Assembly (NCBI RefSeq): GCF_022201045.2
Contig: NC_068557.1
Span: 9,918,501-9,982,500 of the forward strand
Reading direction: 5' to 3'
DNA length: 64,000 bases
DNA from: Citrus sinensis
Taxonomy: Eukaryota; Streptophyta; Magnoliopsida; Sapindales; Rutaceae
Of this stretch, positions 59,067 through 64,000 are shown in pieces; the stretch's first letter is position 1, and every line of letters starts with the position of its first letter. The notes beneath the pieces were generated by a model. It made no database searches and was not told the DNA's origin. It saw only the letters and a program-made list of their open reading frames with translations. The translations under genes were made by a program, and so were the position numbers.

Positions 59067-61655
59067 GTTCGAGATTTTAGTTTCAGTCCAAATGTCACCA
59101 GGTTTGATGATGGTGCATTGCAGGGTTCTGCATGACAATAAAATGAGCAACCCTCTATAATAATCTTAAATTGGTTAAAGCTGATATAGAAAATAATTGA
59201 TCATTATAATCTAAGGTTGCTTAAAATCATTCTAGATGTAGAAAATACCAAGATCAGTTAGAATTAAAAGGGAACTTAATTAATGCTGTCGTGAGAATCG
59301 TATCCTTCTAAAGATTTGAGACTTTTTTAATTGAGAACTAGAGCTGGAAATAACTTATGGCAAGTGCGGTGACATTCATCAAATAAAATATTGGATGAAT
59401 AAAAAGTTTACAGTGAAATGGATGATGAACATGACATACCAGACGAGTTTGATTTTCTGCATAAATTGAACTAATAAAAAATATAAATTAACAAATTGAA
59501 ATCATAAAACTGACTCGTAATGTTAACTATTATTATTGGACAGTCAGTCTATCATAAAAAGGAGCAGGCTAAGTTACAGATTCTGTAACTTACAGATTGT
59601 GCTTAACCAGCTATCAGACAAAAGCATTTGCTCCCTTTTTTCTCCATAAGCAGGACACCTGTGGTGCATGCATTGGTGCTGTATGTTGCAGAATCTGTAA
59701 CGTAGTAACCTCCAAAATAAAAAATTTCCTTTTCAGTCTGACCCACCAGCAGATTTTTTCACCTTATCGGCTTTAATTGCCATCATCAGTAATGGTAGTA
59801 ACTTATTAAATTCGGACCCAGATAACAATACTTTAATTGCATGTCTATCCATTTGTAAAAAGTTCGAATCATTTGGTACTCATAGGTAAGCAGTGAAGCA
59901 GTTGAGTTCTCTCCTTCTAGGTAGGAGTTTTGCTTTTCTCATTTTTTTATTATTATCGAGAAAATCGGCTCTGTATTTGGAACAAATTTTAGTCTAGATT
60001 ACATAGATTTAGGTTCAGTGCCAGTAGGCCATAGCCACCATTTTCCCATTATTTAATGGTTTGCTAAGGGTTTCAATTTAAAGAAACAAGATTTTTCAAG
60101 AAATTGTAAGGATGGTTTTGTTGTTGTTCTCATTTAAGTAGCTATCTCTTTTTTAATCGAAGTTCTTTTTTAATCTATAGGGGCTGTCCTATTAGAACAA
60201 ATTTTGAAGTCTTGTTACCTTTTAAGTTTTTCTCGTTTATTATCACATAACTCTTATTTTGGGTTCAAAGAAATATTATTCTTATCAGATTTAAGGTCTT
60301 TTAAATTTTCTAATATATTCTTATAGATATATTTTTATCTATGTGTCTTTCTCTTTTACTGTCAAGGGTCACTCTATGATACTGTTATAAAAATTATAGT
60401 GTTAATAGTGGTATAAATATTCACTGTTAGATTTACTCAACAATTCATAAAAATAAAAGTTAGTTAGGAAAATATTTTAATTTCAATTATTAAAAATTTA
60501 AATTTACTAATAATCAAATGTGTTAAACATGTTTGTTAAAGATTAAATAATAAAAAGAAACAAGTATAGTCTATTAATACTTCTATATTTCCTTTTAAAA
60601 TATATGAATTTTAATATTAACACAACTTAATCTTAGTTTATCTTTTTATTATTATCTCCATTTCAACAAAAATTTACTAGATTAGTAAATATTGCAACGA
60701 TTAATTCAAATCAATCTTCAGCAATGAGTAATTTTTTTTTTAAAAGACAATGAATAAAGCTAAAAATTCAAAATTATATTGTCCCAATTACAAATGAAAT
60801 GACGGGCCTGAATTAACAAGCTTTGTTGAAGATTGAATAATTTATATTTGTTATTTACACATCTAAACTAATTTATATAATTGCATATTTAATTTTTAAT
60901 TTTGTTGGTGATTTAAAAATATTTATATCCATGAACTTGAATATTATCTATTAATTGTTAAGTAATTAATTATTTATCCACTAAATTAAATCAATGGTGA
61001 AAATTAAAACATTTAAATCCTAGGGCGCATAATGACTCCATTATCAATATTGTAAAAGTTCATATAGCATCATGGAGAATTCCTTCAAGGGATTATACTC
61101 ATTTTAAATAATCAAGACCAACAAAATGAATGACCAAATCTCTTAACGTTTTCTATGGCGTACGTGGTATAAATCTATAATAACAACAACAATGTTAAAA
61201 AATACTTAGAAACATCTTACATCACATTACTTAAATTAAAATTGAATATATATCTATTTCTTTGCGGTAAAAAGAGCGAAATCTCCTTGTTGTTTGACAA
61301 CTAATTGAAACCTCTTTAATATTTTAAAACACATTCTCCCTTCAGCGCCAATTTTCTTTGTTGCTCTTAGCATTTTATCTTTGATGGTTGTTTGATATTG
61401 AGAATATGAATACCTTTAATTATTTAATTAATTAAAAATTTTTAATAATAGTTAATTGAAAAATTAAATGCAAAATTATTATAGTTATGAAAAATTAAAT
61501 GCAAAATTATTATAGTTATATATATATAGACACTATTTTTTTTTAAGAGACTGATAAGTTGAAATTATATACACATATAAACGCGAACACACCCCTCCTT
61601 CATCTAATAATTTTAAATATCGTCAAACTTACTATTCTCCAAAACAATATTATAT
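59067..61655. other. Intergenic, nothing recognised
   Basis: About 2.6 kb of AT-rich sequence in which I see no supported gene, RNA or clear repeat. Confidence 0.5.
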
Positions 61656-63853
61656 TGTCACGACCTTAATGTACCACGCAGCTTTAAGCATCAAATCTGA
61701 TCAAACTTAGTGCCTAAGTCAGCCTAAAACCCAAAAATCCTAACTTAAAAATATAGAACAAAGAAGAGAGAAGAAATCACAAAGAACAAAGAATAAAATT
61801 AAGGATCATTGTATCAATATTGTAATTAAATATAAATTATATAAATGAAACATAAGACATGTAAATTTAACATAAAACTTATAAATCAACATTAAGTGTA
61901 AAACAAAACATAAATTATGTAAATAAAATACAAGACTTGTAAATGAAAGGTAAAACAAGTAAATTAACATAGAAATGGTAAATGAGGTATTACTAGTAAA
62001 CAAAACAAAAAAATATATATGTAATATAAAATTTGTAAATCAATATTAAGTGTAAAATAAAATATAAATTTGGAAATAGAATATAAGACTTTTAAATAGA
62101 AGGTAAATCAAGTAAATCAACATAAGAGTAGTAAATTGATATATTATTGGTAAATAAAACGAAAACTTATAGACATAACACAAAACTTGCAAATCAACAA
62201 AAAGTGTAAAATAGAACATAAAATTTGTAAATGAAAGGTAAAATAAGTAAATTAACATAGGAGTTGTAAATTGATATATCATTGGTAAATAAAACAAAAA
62301 GTTCTTAATATAACATAAAACTTGTAAATCAACAATAAGTAGAAAATGAAATAAAAATTAAGTAAATAAAACATAAGACCTGTAAATAGCATGTAAAATA
62401 AGTAAATTAACATAACAGTGGTAAAATAATGTATTATTGGTAAAAAGAAATGAACTTATAGATGTAACATAAAATGTATAAATCAATTTTAAGGGTAGAA
62501 TAAAACATAAATTAGGTAAATAAAAAATAAGACCTATAAATAAAAAGTAAAAAAAATAAATTAAATGTATTATTAGTAAATTAAATATAAACTTACAGAT
62601 GTAATATAAAACTTGTAAATCTACATTAAGTGTAAAATAACATATAAATTATGTCAATAAAATAGAAGACTTGTAAATGAAATGTAAAACAAGTAAATAT
62701 TATAAGAGTTATTGAAAGAAATAAAAGCTTACCAATGTAAAGTAAAAACTAATTATAATGATGATTACTTTATGTATTTATTGTTTTTATTTTTAAATTG
62801 AATAATGATAATTTTGGGTTTATATAATACATGAGATTATATATGTGAAATTTTATTAAGGATAAAACTTATTCTCAAAATTAGATTTTCAAAAAACTTT
62901 TCTTTTCATATTTTTCAAAATTGTTTGTAAGACAAATGATTTTGCATCCCTCAAAACCTCTTCGACAATAGGCCCAAATTAGTATAAGTAGAAAAACAAA
63001 CTTTGAGACTATATGAAGTATATATAAATCTAAAAATTACATCCAATTTTATTGAAATTTCATATATGTCTAGTAATATAAGAATGTTTTTTTTATTTTA
63101 TTATGCCTCGATCCACATCAAGAAAAAATAAATTTGCTTAATTAACTTGTATAGTAAACGACTATGATAGAAAATAAAAAAAAAATATAAATGTCCTAGC
63201 ATGAATATTTAATAAAACATATTCTAACTGTTTTCAATATATTTTTTTTGATAGAATATACATTTTTTTTTTGTTTTCAATTGATGAATGATTTTTTTCT
63301 TTGCTTAAATGAATGTAACAAATAAGTTATTTTTTAAAATAAAAGTTTAATGTTGATTTATAAGTTTTATGTTACTTTTACAAGTGTTTATTTGTTTGCA
63401 ATTTTAAAACACTAATTTACCACTCTTATATTAATTTACTTGTTTTACCTTTGATTTACTAGTCTTTTTTGTAATTTAAAAAATTTGTGTTTATCAAGGC
63501 ATTAATGCCCTAATTTTAATCACAGCATTCTAAAATTTTCTTAAAATTAATTGTGGTTTAGAGCATTTTCCATTATTGCCTGCAAAGAGGTCTTTATATT
63601 AGGTCATAAGTAATAATTACTTCTATAAGGTATCATAATCTAATGAGGAGAATTCGTGTTTGAAAGGGAAAACATAACCTGTGCATGATTCTCTTTAGAA
63701 AAGTCTACTCCTAATCTATTAGGAAACTATCTACTCCTAAATATGTACAAAATCATCATAAGCACGCTAAGACACCTAATGAAAGCCCAAAACAACTCGT
63801 AAACTAAGGTGGTGTGCGTGAGCATTCCAGCCCACAACAGTAAGGGTGTGACA
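61656..63853. mobile_element. Candidate 2.2-kb element with inverted termini
   Basis: The left border reads ATATTGTCACGACCTTAATG (61652-61671). The right border, read on the other strand, is ATATTGTCACACCCTTACTG, a 20-base inverted match with three differences. TGTCAC...GTGACA ends are common in plant gypsy LTRs, so a solo LTR is one reading; a non-autonomous DNA transposon is the other. No clear target duplication was found. The interior has no coding region. Confidence 0.5.
61850..62740. repeat. Degenerate ~150-bp tandem array
   Basis: Six copies of an AT-rich unit anchored on AAATCAACATTAAGTGTAAAA-like segments near 61882, 62037, 62191, 62327, 62479 and 62617 (spacing 136-155 bp). Each also has GTAAAACAAGTAAATTAACAT. 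An inverted, more diverged copy lies at about 63345-63480. Open frames across the array are by-products of its composition. Confidence 0.8.
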
Positions 63854-64000
63854 ATATGTATATACGTGTGTGTATTAATTTTCCATTTAATTTTCAATTA
63901 ATTCAAAAAAATTCAAAATTAATTGAAATATTGTGGCAATCCTTTACTTTTCCCATAATTTTTCATTTACTTTTAATTAATTATGATTAAAAACCTATTT

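Noticed and set aside
61806..62297. Membrane-like peptides (rich in Tyr, Phe, Leu) on the minus strand
   Set aside because: Produced by the AT-rich tandem array, repeated with each unit; not genes.

Overview
This window is AT-rich nuclear DNA from a eudicot plant. Genes carry introns with GT-AG borders, and much of the sequence is plant transposable elements. The cellular gene set resembles part of Arabidopsis chromosome 3: from memory, FIGL1 (At3g27120), the F-box/kelch gene At3g27150 and plastid RPS21/GHS1 (At3g27160) lie close together there. A woody rosid such as Citrus is plausible, but that species guess is inference.

Layout, left to right. 1-5138: the 3' end of a Sirevirus-like Ty1/copia retrotransposon on the + strand, with decayed reverse transcriptase/RNase H, a frameshifted accessory ORF, polypurine tracts and a 3' LTR full of palindromic repeats. 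6104-7597: an intact single-exon CYP94B-type cytochrome P450. 7763-8249: a Tourist-like MITE. 9174-11042: a Mutator-like element made almost wholly of one ~930-bp inverted repeat, ending 126 bp from the FIGL1 stop codon. 11169-17927 (-): a 14-exon FIGL1 gene with a MITE in one intron and a likely GC-AG intron. 21328-23461 (-): the SWI/SNF subunit CHC1/SWP73B. 25164-26474 (-): an F-box/kelch gene of the TML/At3g27150 type with a miR2111 target site. 29105-29469 and 30996-31596: two further small DNA transposons with clear target-site duplications.

33316-46491 (-) is a full-length but dead Ty3/gypsy element of the Tat/Retand type. It has two ~754-bp LTRs, gag-protease-RT-RNase H-integrase remnants, an antisense accessory gene, a ~122-bp tandem repeat and two nested solo LTRs of one other family. 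After it come RPS21 (47477-48948, +), two tandem paralogous putative glycosyltransferases (49243-50625 and 57266-59066, both -), and between them a receptor-like-protein pseudogene broken by a LINE insertion and a perfect 46-bp triplication, then a mosaic of copia LTR and gag pieces. The right end (61656-63853) is a 2.2-kb element candidate bounded by inverted termini and containing a degenerate ~150-bp tandem array.

Working cellular genes cover jasmonate catabolism (CYP94B), restraint of meiotic recombination (FIGL1), chromatin remodelling (CHC1), shoot-to-root systemic signalling (TML with miR2111), plastid translation (RPS21) and probable Golgi glycosylation. They are independent plant genes and not an operon. 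Percent identities, expression and database matches could not be computed here.
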